64,000 nucleotides of DNA, from NCBI GenBank assembly GCA_014529385.2, contig CM043959.1:89071529-89135528 (forward strand), given 5' to 3'. The position numbers and the translations under genes are program-made. The notes beneath the pieces were generated by a model. The model saw only the letters and a program-made list of their open reading frames with translations, did not search any database and was not told the origin of the DNA. Source of the stretch: Adiantum capillus-veneris. Lineage: Eukaryota > Streptophyta > Polypodiopsida > Polypodiales > Pteridaceae. This document shows, in pieces, positions 35,386 to 43,789 of this stretch. Each line of letters starts with the position of its first letter. The first letter of the stretch is position 1.

Positions 35386-36660
35386 CTACCATATATCCGA
35401 GACCCTCAAAGTCATACACAACCTCTCCCAAGCTGCTAACTCGACTCCATGCACAGTAGCATGGCTGCCTCCAATCTTGTCAGAAGGGTCCTCCAACATG
35501 TTGAAGTCCCCTCCTGCACACCAATGGTCGGCCTGCGGCAAAGACTCAACAATCTGTGACCAAAACTCTGCACGAGCACTCGCTACATTGGGCGCATAGA
35601 TGTTCAGGAAGCCCACAAGGCCACCCTGAACCTGCATAGTAATCCACTGAGCCCTGCCTGGCACAATAATCCCTCTGCCCACAATGGCCTGCTGCAATGA
35701 ATCCACAATAGTCATGCATACCCCACCCTGGATGCCTCCAGGTCCAAAAGCAGCTGACCAAAAGGTATCATATCGTCCACGCAAAATCTGACCACATCGC
35801 CGAATGCGGCTCTCAGACAGATGGTGCTCCTGAAGCATAAGGAGATCAATCTCTCCTCCCACAAGGCAACGCTGAAGCTCCTGACGCAATCGGCCCCGCT
35901 GTCGCTGAAACTGGGGCCCACCTAGTCCCTCCACGTTCCATGAGACGATCCTCATGGGGAGCGAGAGAGAACAGATACCCGCAGCAGCAAGACGGGCTAT
36001 CTTCGAGGCTGGCTTGGATGGGGAGTAATCCGCATCCGAGCGTCCTCTAGATAGGCGAGACTGCAGTGAGTGCCTAGCCCAAGCCCAAGCAGAGCGAGCC
36101 GTGCGTAAAGCAACCTCCTCTGTCCAGGAGTCCTCATGAATGTATACATAGCAAGACAAACACTGCATATCAGCAAAGAAGTACACCACAATGTGCCTAC
36201 ATCCTGCTGAGTCTGGGGGTGTCACCACAAACTTGGCCAATGGCCACAAAGTCTGCAGCAAATCTGTAACTCCAAGTTCTCCCATGTGATGAGAGAACTC
36301 GAGAACCTGTGTATGCAACCATCCCAACACTGAGTCGAGGGACCACTCTGTCTCGGCCCTACCACAGAGGGGGAAGGAGAAACCAACTGCTGAGTCCAAG
36401 GCCTTTGTCCCCCTTGCGGCAAGGAACAAAGCATGGACCCTGAAGCAGGCTGCCTCGTGGTCTGCTGCGGAATCGCCGAGAAAGCGAGTGAACCCGTAGT
36501 CGAAGAAGTCCGAGCGGCGTCGGAGGTCAATGCTCGTCAAACCAAGAGGGATAGCTGCAAGGGAAGATGTCTGAATCTGCAAAGGGGGCCGCAAGAAGGG
36601 CTGACCCTCTCTCGCTAGGCGACTCGTGGCAAAGGCACTGCCAAGAGATCTCCTAGCCAC
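35386..36660 (-). pseudogene. LINE-X copy 2 ORF2 N-terminus with endonuclease
   Basis: A 424-codon open frame. Its first 235 residues match no family I recognise and are shared with copy 1 from about 7645. Then comes the AP-endonuclease domain starting Met-Arg-Ile-Val-Ser-Trp-Asn-Val-Glu-Gly (near 35955), with Leu-Gln-Glu-His-His, Asn-Ile-Tyr-Ala-Pro-Asn and Gly-Gly-Asp-Phe-Asn. The frame shifts near 35390 before the Ser-Arg-Ile-Asp-Arg-Phe motif that continues it. The N-terminal part may belong to the end of ORF1 or to an extended ORF2. Confidence 0.85.
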
Positions 36661-36804
36661 CGGAGAGGGACCAGTCTCCTGAGTCGACTATGGAACTGGA
36701 GCACGAGGGGGGGGAGAAGGAGCTGGGGGGAGCGGAGGAGAAGAGGAGCGGGGTGGAGCGACAGAGGTAGAGGGGCGAGGTGGAGAGGCGACGGGAGCAG
36801 AGGG

Positions 36805-36848
<44 letters not shown>

Positions 36849-37094
36849 TGAGGAGGAGGAGGGAAACTCTGAAGGGGGAGCGGTTGTCGAGGGTGAAGCT
36901 GAGGTGGAGGCTGGCGTAGGGGACTCCTCCTGCTCAAGAGGACCAAAGCGGTTCCCCGTAGGAACCGCTGCTAAGTAGGCACCTGAGGGCCACTCTGAGT
37001 GCCAGGCTGTCGCTGTGGCCCTGGCGTCGACGGCCACGGGCCTGCTGCCACCCTTCCTCCGCTGGAGCCCCAGCCTCGGAGGGTGGCTTTGCAT
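36615..37094 (-). pseudogene. proline-rich segment of LINE-X
   Basis: A 159-codon frame lying between ORF1 and the endonuclease frame. It contains a run of 14 Pro encoded by a pure C run (G42 on the plus strand, 36806-36847). The low-complexity Pro/Ser composition suggests a linker at the C-terminal end of ORF1. Confidence 0.5.
36806..36847. repeat. G homopolymer, 42 nt
   Basis: Uninterrupted run of G within LINE-X. The length is likely to vary and is hard to sequence exactly. Confidence 0.9.
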
Positions 37095-37306
37095 CTGTGC
37101 GCTGTGCCGCTGGCTGTGGCTACGGCAAGCTAGGGCTGAGGCTGACGTGCAGGTCGTGGTCTCCTCCGTGGACAGGCCTTCGCAAGGTGTCCCATCTGGT
37201 TCGAGAGGCCTGAGTACTCCACATTCTGTCTAAACCAACCCCCACTCACCCGAGGCAGAAGGATGACCTTCGGGAGCGTGTGGGTATCTCTGATCAAAAC
37301 TCGAAC

Positions 37307-37852
37307 TTAGGGGATGCCAGCCGCCTTGGCAACTACTGATGCTGCCGTACGAGGTGTCTCCAGCATAGTCCCGATGGCGGAGCCAATCCTGGAAAGAAGT
37401 GGTAGGTACTTCCTCCGCAAACCAGGAAAGCAGACTGAGATGGGGATGTCTGGCTCCTCTACTAGAACATCCGTAGTCGGGTCAAAACCATGTCGCCACT
37501 GTCGAAAGTGGGCGCGTGATGCTCGGATGGCCAGTGGACTCATAGCTATGACCTTGGACGCCATCTCTGAGGTTTCGAACTCGATCTGATAGTACCCCCG
37601 TCCGAGAATTTGGACATCCAAGATCTTGCCCACCTCTGCGAGAAGGCGGGCCTGGAGAAGGTCTCGCAGCTCTCCTGTGCTAGGTCGAGTGCCGAGAATC
37701 TTACAGATGACCGAAGTCACCTGCATTCGCTCTACTTCTGCGGCAAGGCTCGCTTGCTCTGTCGGCGAGAGAGCAAGTCGAATGGTGGGCTCAGCGGGGT
37801 CGGGCGAGGGGGCTTCTAGCGAGTCCCTCTGTGGCGAAGCTGGAGCCTCCAT
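37307..37852 (-). pseudogene. LINE-X ORF1 (gag-like, DUF4283-type)
   Basis: 181-codon open frame starting Met-Glu-Ala-Pro. The central part resembles the DUF4283 RNA-binding domain of plant LINE ORF1 and gag-like proteins: Leu-Ala-Glu-Val-Gly-Lys, Tyr-Tyr-Gln-Ile-Glu-Phe, then Trp-Arg-His-Gly-Phe-Asp-Pro and Val-Glu-Glu-Pro-Asp-Ile-Pro. It ends at a stop before any zinc knuckle, so the C-terminus has probably shifted into another frame (36615-37094). Its role in the family is binding of LINE RNA. Confidence 0.7.
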
Positions 37853-38857
37853 CTGTGTCTACTGCTGTGTCGAAGAAGAGGGCGACGGGTGGACGCTGCA
37901 ATCAGGCGCAGGAGACACTGCCCCAAAAAAATGAAGCAGTGCCGAGGAGACCGAATTGCAGGGGATGACGGGGAGAAACCGAGGCGGGCGGGAGGGGCAG
38001 CGGGTTCGGGAGGGTGGAGGCGCTGGCGGCAGCAGGAGGAGGGGGTGACGGGGGCGGCAGCGCGGGGCAGGCAGCGGGCGGGCTGACGGGGGGGCGGCTC
38101 AAGCAGCAAGCAGCACGGGGGTGGGCAACGGGGCAGAAGGGCAGGGGGGGGAGGCAGCGGGCTGAGGTGAGGGAGAGGAGAGGGGGTGGAGCGATGGCGT
38201 GCGCAGGTGAAGCAGCAGCAGCGAGCGGCAGTTTTCAAATCTTTCCCATCTTATTTGCAAATTATAAACTTCGAGGGCGACAAATTAAATGGGTGAAAGC
38301 AAATAAAGTTTAAGTCTAAGGTCTATCGCCCTTTTTGGATTAAACAGGCCGGTTACAATATGCGCCGTAAACTCCCTCCAAAACAAGGAAAGCCAGACTA
38401 AACAGCCCCCCTCGGGAGACTGCACGGACCACCACCAGATGGTGTCCTGTCAGTATGTAGTGTAATCCAAGATGAGGAAAAAAGCCAGACTCAATAGTCT
38501 TCGCTGTGCAGGGCCTCTAAGAAGAGGTGTGATCATACCAGGCTGTATGCACCGTGATCATCTTGTATGAAGAAGGGGAGCCAAATTGAACAATCTGCAC
38601 TGTGAAGATCCTCTAAGAAGAGGAAAGGCCAAACCAATCTGTCTGCACCGTCTTGCCTGTATCTACTATCTCTTGCCTCCAATCCTCCGGTGTCAACCAA
38701 AACAAAATATGCGCCAACAACGCCACCAAACCGCAACTCGGTGTGGCTCTCGATGTGAATGAACTGGGAGTGGCCTACTACACAGGTCGGGGGATAAATC
38801 TGTTGTAAGGTTACCGAGGGTGAGCGTAAACAACTCTGAAGGTAGCGATCCAAATGA

Positions 38858-39523
38858 TCAGGAGTAGAAGAGCAATTGCACTACCATCCAAGCCAAGCTC
38901 CGGGTGACTCCGGATGTAGTCGCAGGATGCTTGATCTCCTGCATCTCGCTCGCAAACTCTCCAAGAGAGTCCAAAGCACTGAAGTCCCACTCCAATATGT
39001 AGATCCAAGCAATGAACCTGTTCAAGGAGAGATCCAAGATCCTCTCCCTAAGCCCATATCGATGCTCGTGTGTAAGCAAGTGATCTAATGTGTCGAGGTC
39101 AAGTGGTAAGTGTCTGTCCACCCAAGATGGTGGTGTCTTCTCTGGGAATGTCAGAATCCCATATGCCATTGGCATGGCCATATCTTGTGTGAACTCCTCT
39201 AATGAGTGCATAGCTATGTCCAAAACAAACCACAAGTCGCCATCCCCTTTGGAGTGCACAACTGCCGAATGATGGCTCGAATGAATGGATCTCCCAAGGA
39301 TTGTACGCTCGTAGATGATCAAGCTGATGTCAGAACTACCGTGTACTACAGCAGTCACTGAGAGACCGCATGGACCACCACCAGATGGTGTCCTGGCAGG
39401 AGGTAACTTCATCCTCTGTGAAAACACAAACCATGTGGCTGCTGTCCACCCAGAAACGCAACTGCGAGGTGATGAAAACGCTGCTGTCCAGCAATTTTCA
39501 GCATGCTCGTACGCTCCCGGCAT
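38858..39523 (-). CDS. LTR-A internal ORF of unknown function, copy 2
   Basis: An uninterrupted 221-codon frame from an ATG (39523). The N-terminal half has hydrophobic and aromatic residues in a globular pattern, including Trp-Phe-Val-Leu-Asp-Ile-Ala. The C-terminal half has a Leu-Arg-Glu-Arg-Ile-Leu-Asp-Leu segment and a Trp-Ile-Tyr-Ile-Leu-Glu-Trp segment. Copy 1 (19042-19777) keeps the same protein pattern across a frameshift. I do not recognise the family. It could be a captured host gene. It lies in the middle of an element with no gag-pol. Confidence 0.45.
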   Translation of the reverse strand: MPGAYEHAENCWTAAFSSPRSCVSGWTAATWFVFSQRMKLPPARTPSGGGPCGLSVTAVVHGSSDISLIIYERTILGRSIHSSHHSAVVHSKGDGDLWFVLDIAMHSLEEFTQDMAMPMAYGILTFPEKTPPSWVDRHLPLDLDTLDHLLTHEHRYGLRERILDLSLNRFIAWIYILEWDFSALDSLGEFASEMQEIKHPATTSGVTRSLAWMVVQLLFYS

Positions 39524-39724
39524 GATCTGGAGCGGTGAGGAGGGTCTAGGGAGGATTTATCTCTATGTGTAGAGCCGTCGGAGGGCTGAAACAGAGAAAA
39601 CAGCAGTGGTATATGGTTGAAATCTGAAAATAAGAAGAGGATTGTTGCCGGCAAGACGCCGGATGCCAAGCCGGGTAGGAATAGCAAGATCCAATGGGCA
39701 AGGCCCAATGCTGCCCCCCTCTTC

Positions 39725-39835
39725 TGAAAATGCTGACCTATTGTCCTGAAAACGCTGGCAATTCAGCCCCAAAAACGCAGGTGCTGCTGTCCAAAAAAAT
39801 GCAGATGTGCTGGCTGAAAACGCAGGTAGAGGGAG
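39725..39835 (-). repeat. degenerate AGCGTTTTTGC-type motif array in the LTR-A leader
   Basis: On the minus strand, GCGTTTT or GCATTTT cores followed by CAGC-like bases recur about four to five times here (plus-strand AAAACGC). More scattered copies occur near 39478, and at 19728 and 20353 in copy 1. The array lies in the 5' leader of the element. Confidence 0.6.
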
Positions 39836-39944
39836 GGGTGTTCCTACGAGGAAACAGTCTGAGAAGGCTAGCCTTTGCAGCCACAAGGTGATCGCCATGT
39901 GGATCTGCAAAAATCACGGGTGGAGAGGGGTCCTCCACAGAAGA

Positions 39945-40615
39945 CATAGAGTGGGCACGATGGCATTAGGACCGTCATTGACAAAATTAGCAAGAAGCTC
40001 ACTTCATTCCAATAAAGAAAATAGTCCCGGACCATTTAGCGAGACTGTTCATTGCGCAAATATTTTGATTACATGGCATGCCTGAGACAATAGTCTCCGA
40101 CATAGATATCCAATACACGTGTGTTTTGGAGGGCTATTTGGGAGAACATTGGCACACGATTGCGGCTCTCGTCATCATTCCACCCGCAAACACATGGGCA
40201 ATCTGAGATTGCAAATTCGATTGTTCTCGATTTATTAAAGTATTACAGCTCTGATCAAAAGACTCAATGGGAAAAAAATTGCCTTTGGTGGAATTTGCCT
40301 ACAACAACATGGTTCACGGTTCACTCTTCAACGGGGAATACGCCATCTAAGATAATTGAAGATGCTCCAAAGGTTCCACCTTTTCTCAGCACTAAGGCCA
40401 AGATTTTTGAAGCCGACCAATACACGAGGGACTTGGACACTGCTTTTGCCAAGGTCCGGGAGGCTTTGGCGAAATCTCAAGAACAACAGAAGAAGGCAAC
40501 GGTTCGAGTTCAACGAGAATTGAAATTAAAGGAAGACGATTGGGTGCTCTTACGTTTTGAGAAGGCACGCCAAAGAAAGCGAAAGGGAAAGGAGCAGCTT
40601 TTTCTCTAATCTTGG
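39945..40615 (+). pseudogene. captured gypsy integrase fragment inside LTR-A copy 2
   Basis: Plus-strand integrase core and C-terminal piece. The 162-codon frame 40121-40609 has His-Pro-Gln-Thr-x-Gly-Gln-Ser-Glu (with the catalytic Glu), Asn-Thr-Pro-Ser-Lys and a basic C-terminus. It matches gypsy-1 at 2070-2154 and 7465-7640 and preserves the empty copia target site (near 40071-40085). LTR-A sequence resumes directly on both sides (GTCCTCCAC left, GGAGAGAAACCTGATGCG right). Copy 1 of LTR-A lacks it, so it was acquired by copy 2. Confidence 0.85.
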
Positions 40616-40661
40616 GAGAGAAACCTGATGCGGAGATGCGCCTGGACATGAAGAGCCTGAA

Positions 40662-40673
40662 GCTCTGATACCA
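40662..40673 (-). promoter_or_regulatory. LTR-A copy 2 primer-binding site
   Basis: Minus strand TGGTATCAGAGC, complementary to the initiator tRNA-Met 3' end, directly after the LTR terminus. Confidence 0.9.
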
Positions 40674-40696
40674 TGTGAGTGCACCTGTGCGGAAGC

Positions 40697-40749
<53 letters not shown>

Positions 40750-40864
40750 AACGTCGTAGGAAACTATCCCAAGAGACCTTAAAGATCTATCCGACGAGGA
40801 GAGTTGAACTCAAAACCTGTTATTCAAGAGGGAAATGGCATAACCAATCTACCAAACTTGGCGT

Positions 40865-40897
<33 letters not shown>

Positions 40898-41141
40898 CAC
40901 AAAAACGCTGGTGTGTGGAAAAGGGGGCGATCAGCCCCCCATGACTACCAGAGCAGAAGACCTGCAATACAATGCCAATCGTATGTCAGACTATATGAAA
41001 TGGGTACAGTGCCCAAGGAAGTCCATACTGGGAGGGCGGACAAAAGTGCAACCTATACATGGGTGGGCAGCCCGGAGACATACTAGCCGTACAAGTATGT
41101 TGTAGACCTATGTGAAGCAGCAAAGTGGTGTAAATCTAACA
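40674..41141 (-). repeat. LTR-A copy 2, 5' LTR, interrupted by a SINE
   Basis: TGTGAG...TAACA. The (GA)n tract is split by a 118-bp insertion at 40746-40863. The rest matches 29432-29722 more closely than copy 1. Confidence 0.88.
40746..40863 (-). mobile_element. tRNA-derived SINE in the LTR-A (GA)n tract
   Basis: 118-bp insertion. On the minus strand it starts CGCCAAG and has an A-box-like TGGTAGATTGGTTA at about position 10. A B-box-like GAGTTCAACTC follows roughly 35 nt later, and it ends ACGACGTTAAAA next to CT repeats. These are the internal Pol III promoter elements of a tRNA-type SINE. The 3' end ACGTTAA is shared with LINE-Y. GA repeats flank both sides. Confidence 0.7.
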
Positions 41142-41886
41142 AATGTTTCAATATAATTCCCTTCTGCTATTCGTCAATATGACACAAAATTTGCATGGAA
41201 CACGGATATCTGTCTTCATGATTTGGTAGCCGACTCATGCATGTGCTATGAGTTGTCTCATGTTGGCCACCACTGTGCCAATGCAATAATCCGAAGAAGA
41301 AAAGGTAAATCCAACTGTGTATTTCTCAATCTTGTAGCATATGTGCAATCGCAAAAAACTAGATATTAAGCAAGAAAGTGTCCCAAATTCATTGGTTGTG
41401 GGTGTCCAAAATATGTATGGCATGCAACAGGAAATTAGTACAGCTCAAAAGTTTCATTCAAGAAACTCTCATAAAATGCAGTCTTGAATTCTTGCCAAGT
41501 CTTTGGTCCATACGGCTCTATAGAAAGTACAGCATAGCCTTGTCCTTGAGAATATAACTCTTATAAACTCCAATGATTCGGTGAAGTTGTGGAAGGTGAC
41601 ATCAAAGTTCAAATCGTTAAAGGAAATTCAAGGCCTTTTAGAATCTTGAAGTCCCAAGAAAGTGAAAAGTTGGATTGGAGAACTACCCTTCTTGAAGGCT
41701 TTTTTGCTCGTGCAGCAGGTGACAGAGCCTAATTATAGTAATAAGTATGATAACCGTCGGGTGGACGACGTGGAGATGGTGGCATTTGAGGCCAAAGACC
41801 AAGGGAGAATTGAGGTTGGACCTCATGACATGGAGGTGGTCCCATCTCGTGAATGCAAATTAGAATCTAAGAAGCATCACCAGAAC
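41142..41886 (+). other. unassigned stretch with a short open frame
   Basis: The frame 41662-41904 (80 codons) starts in this stretch and runs into LTR-B. It is hydrophilic with no recognised domain. The stretch may be the 3' internal end of an LTR-B element. No polypurine tract is obvious. Confidence 0.35.
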
Positions 41887-42315
41887 TGTCACGTGCACAT
41901 CTAACCCTATGTGCATGTGGACAAGCTACTTTAGGTCTAGGGTTCAGGTCAGCTTAGGAAGTGTTCTAGCACCTTTGTGACCCTGTGTGCAGACCGAGCA
42001 TGTCCAGGCATTTAGAGTAGTTGTATATCTTCTGGTTGCACACAGCATGATCATCAACATGACAATCAGTACCCATCATGAGCATTTTACACTGCACAAA
42101 ACCCATTTTCATTGTTTTATCCATTTTTCACTTATTATCAATAAGTGACTTTGTTGGGAAACTGGATAGCTTATTTTTGCTAAGCAAGTATAAATAGAAA
42201 CCTAGCGCTAGCACTTTTTGGCTGAAGAGGTAGCAAGAGTTCATTAACTTACAGTGCACCTTCTCAGCAAGACCGACAGGTAACCTAGCGTGTCCAACCA
42301 GCAGCAGATCAAGAC

Positions 42316-42735
42316 CAGCGTTTTGACAGCAAACCGGGCCTAGCGTTTTTCTACAGCAGTTTCAGCCATGGCGTTTTTGCATATCCCAGATTCAGCCTGG
42401 CGTTTTTGCATTCTTGCAGATAGCATCAATGTTTGCAGATTCCCGGCGACAGATCAGCCCTAGTCATTACCGTTTTCAGTTTTCAGCACTTAGACTCCGC
42501 AAGATCAGCCCCAAACCTCGTAGATCTCACCTACCTGCAACAGATCCTCGCCGCACGGTCAGATCAGCTAGCGTTTTCAGTTTCAGCCCGTTGTTCGTAG
42601 ATTCCAGCATCTGTGTTTTCAGCGCATCGTCGTCGTGTCGTCACCATCGCCATCCTCGCCGACACAGTGTCAGAATTCAGCAGTTAGCAGATTTGTAGAA
42701 TTCAGCCCCTAGCGTTTTCAGATTTCAGCCCGTCT
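42316..42735 (+). repeat. degenerate AGCGTTTTTGC-type motif array (LTR-B copy 1)
   Basis: About eight cores of the form GCGTTTT followed by T/C and a CAGC-like step, roughly every 30-60 nt. Confidence 0.65.
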
Positions 42736-42883
42736 CGTCGTCGTCATCATTGTCGTCGACATCGTCGGCAAGTCCATTGCATCTAAACCATTGTACCAGA
42801 TTTGTGCAATCAATAGCATAGACCTCTCTCGTCATAGAGAGGGGCCCCTTGGAGGAGGGTTTGACAACCGTCTGGTGTCGTAT

Positions 42884-42886
<3 letters not shown>

Positions 42887-42948
<62 letters not shown>
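42887..42948. repeat. (CT)n microsatellite
   Basis: About 31 CT units at the truncated end of LTR-B copy 1. Confidence 0.95.
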
Positions 42949-42950
<2 letters not shown>

Positions 42951-43256
42951 AGGCATGCCAGATGCACATACCAGGGTAAGGGTGCGACTCTTCATGGTAA
43001 AAGACGCAACTCGTCCAGGCGAATAGGCACCACCTAATGGAGAGGCATACTCCAGGATTGCAGCCGGTATGCCGCAACACCCATCTCCGTCTTCTGCTTT
43101 ACTTTATTTATTTAAAAGAGAAGGTTTGAGGTTACCTCATGTTGGGCTATGTATTTTCCATCTTTCTTCTGCTTCCATGCAACTCCGAGAAGGGGGGGAG
43201 AGGGTAGCGGCGAGGGCGAGAGGCTCACAACCTTCAGGTCCCGGGAAAAAAAATTT

Positions 43257-43267
43257 CTCTGATACCA
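43257..43267 (-). promoter_or_regulatory. LTR-F primer-binding site
   Basis: The minus strand reads TGGTATCAGAG one base after an LTR end beginning (plus) TGTAAGG. Confidence 0.75.
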
Positions 43268-43268
43268 C

Positions 43269-43755
43269 TGTAAGGATTTTAGGTACTAATCCTTAATTAA
43301 GTACTTGAACTCATGATTAAGACTTAAGAAACTTGAACTGAACTCAGAAACAAGACTTAGAAGACTCTGTGTTGATTGATTGATGATTGCTTGAAACTGA
43401 GTACAATAGGCTCCTTATATAGGAGACGAAGAGATACGAATGAAAAGACAAGTCTCCTGGTGAAGAGACATGACTTTAGACGTAAAGACACATCCTTTCG
43501 GCGAAGAGCTACAACCATTGGGCGAAGAGTCACACCCGTAGAGCTAAGGGGTGTGACCAATCGTCGAAGGAGTGTGGCTTTTGGCGAAGAGGCACGTCTC
43601 TTGAGCGAAGGGTCGTGACCATCCAAACGTAGGGGTTCTCCTTGGCATGGCACCTCACGTATCTGCAACTAGGAGTAGATGTAATACTGCAACATAGTCA
43701 CAATCGTAACACCTTGGAAGGTTACACCTTAATCAATCCAAGTAAGACTTACACA
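43269..43755 (-). repeat. LTR-F (minus orientation)
   Basis: Sequence next to the primer-binding site with a CTTATATAGG promoter-like element near 43414 and an internal array of about 21-bp units. The far end is uncertain (CTTACA near 43750). This is its only copy in the window. Confidence 0.5.
43427..43622. repeat. degenerate 21-bp tandem array in LTR-F
   Basis: About eight units of 20-21 bp beginning CGAAGAG or a variant (CGAAGAGCTACAACC, CGAAGAGTCACACCC, CGAAGAGGCACGTCT and others). Confidence 0.7.
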
Positions 43756-43789
43756 AGAAAAAAAAATTATGCTTGCTTTTCATGCTTAG

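Larger units (their letters stand above)
31514..38274 (-). mobile_element. LINE-X copy 2, full length
   Basis: 6.76-kb plant L1-like LINE on the minus strand inside solo LTR-E. It is flanked by a perfect 12-bp target duplication GGGCGACAAATT (31502-31513 and 38275-38286). It carries a GC-rich 5' UTR, ORF1, ORF2 (endonuclease, RT, zf-RVT) and a short A/T tail. Several frameshifts and stops make it inactive. Confidence 0.93.
30152..38357 (+). mobile_element. solo LTR-E, interrupted by LINE-X copy 2
   Basis: A single LTR of about 1.4 kb (30152-31513 plus 38287-38357), starting TGTCACCAG and ending GGTTACA. It is flanked by a perfect 5-bp target duplication ATATG (30147-30151 and 38358-38362) inside the LTR-A internal region. 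No internal sequence is present, so LTR-LTR recombination has removed it. A related LTR with internal sequence is at 52976-54451. Confidence 0.92.
28236..41141 (-). mobile_element. LTR-A retrotransposon copy 2, multiply nested
   Basis: Minus-strand copy of LTR-A. The 3' LTR (28236-29722) is split by a truncated LINE-Y. The internal region is 29723-30151 and 38363-40661. The 5' LTR (40674-41141) is split by a SINE. The internal region is interrupted by a solo LTR-E (30152-38357), which itself holds a full LINE-X, and it contains a foreign gypsy integrase piece (39945-40615). The flanks (ATTTA left, AATGT right) do not match as a target duplication, so the ends may come from recombination between two copies. 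Confidence 0.85.
41887..42949 (+). repeat. LTR-B copy 1, truncated
   Basis: Begins TGTCACGTGCACATC and matches the solo LTR-B at 48398-49624 along most of its length, including the AATAAGTGACTTTGTTGG block. It ends in a long (CT)n tract, after which LTR-B sequence does not resume. Confidence 0.82.

Noticed and set aside
36653-36946. Proline-rich protein gene
   Set aside because: The frame is produced by the G homopolymer and GC-rich sequence within LINE-X; it is a linker, not a separate gene.
42950-43256. Another LINE/SINE insertion in the (CT)n tract of LTR-B copy 1
   Set aside because: LTR-B sequence does not resume on the far side and no A/B boxes or shared tail were found.
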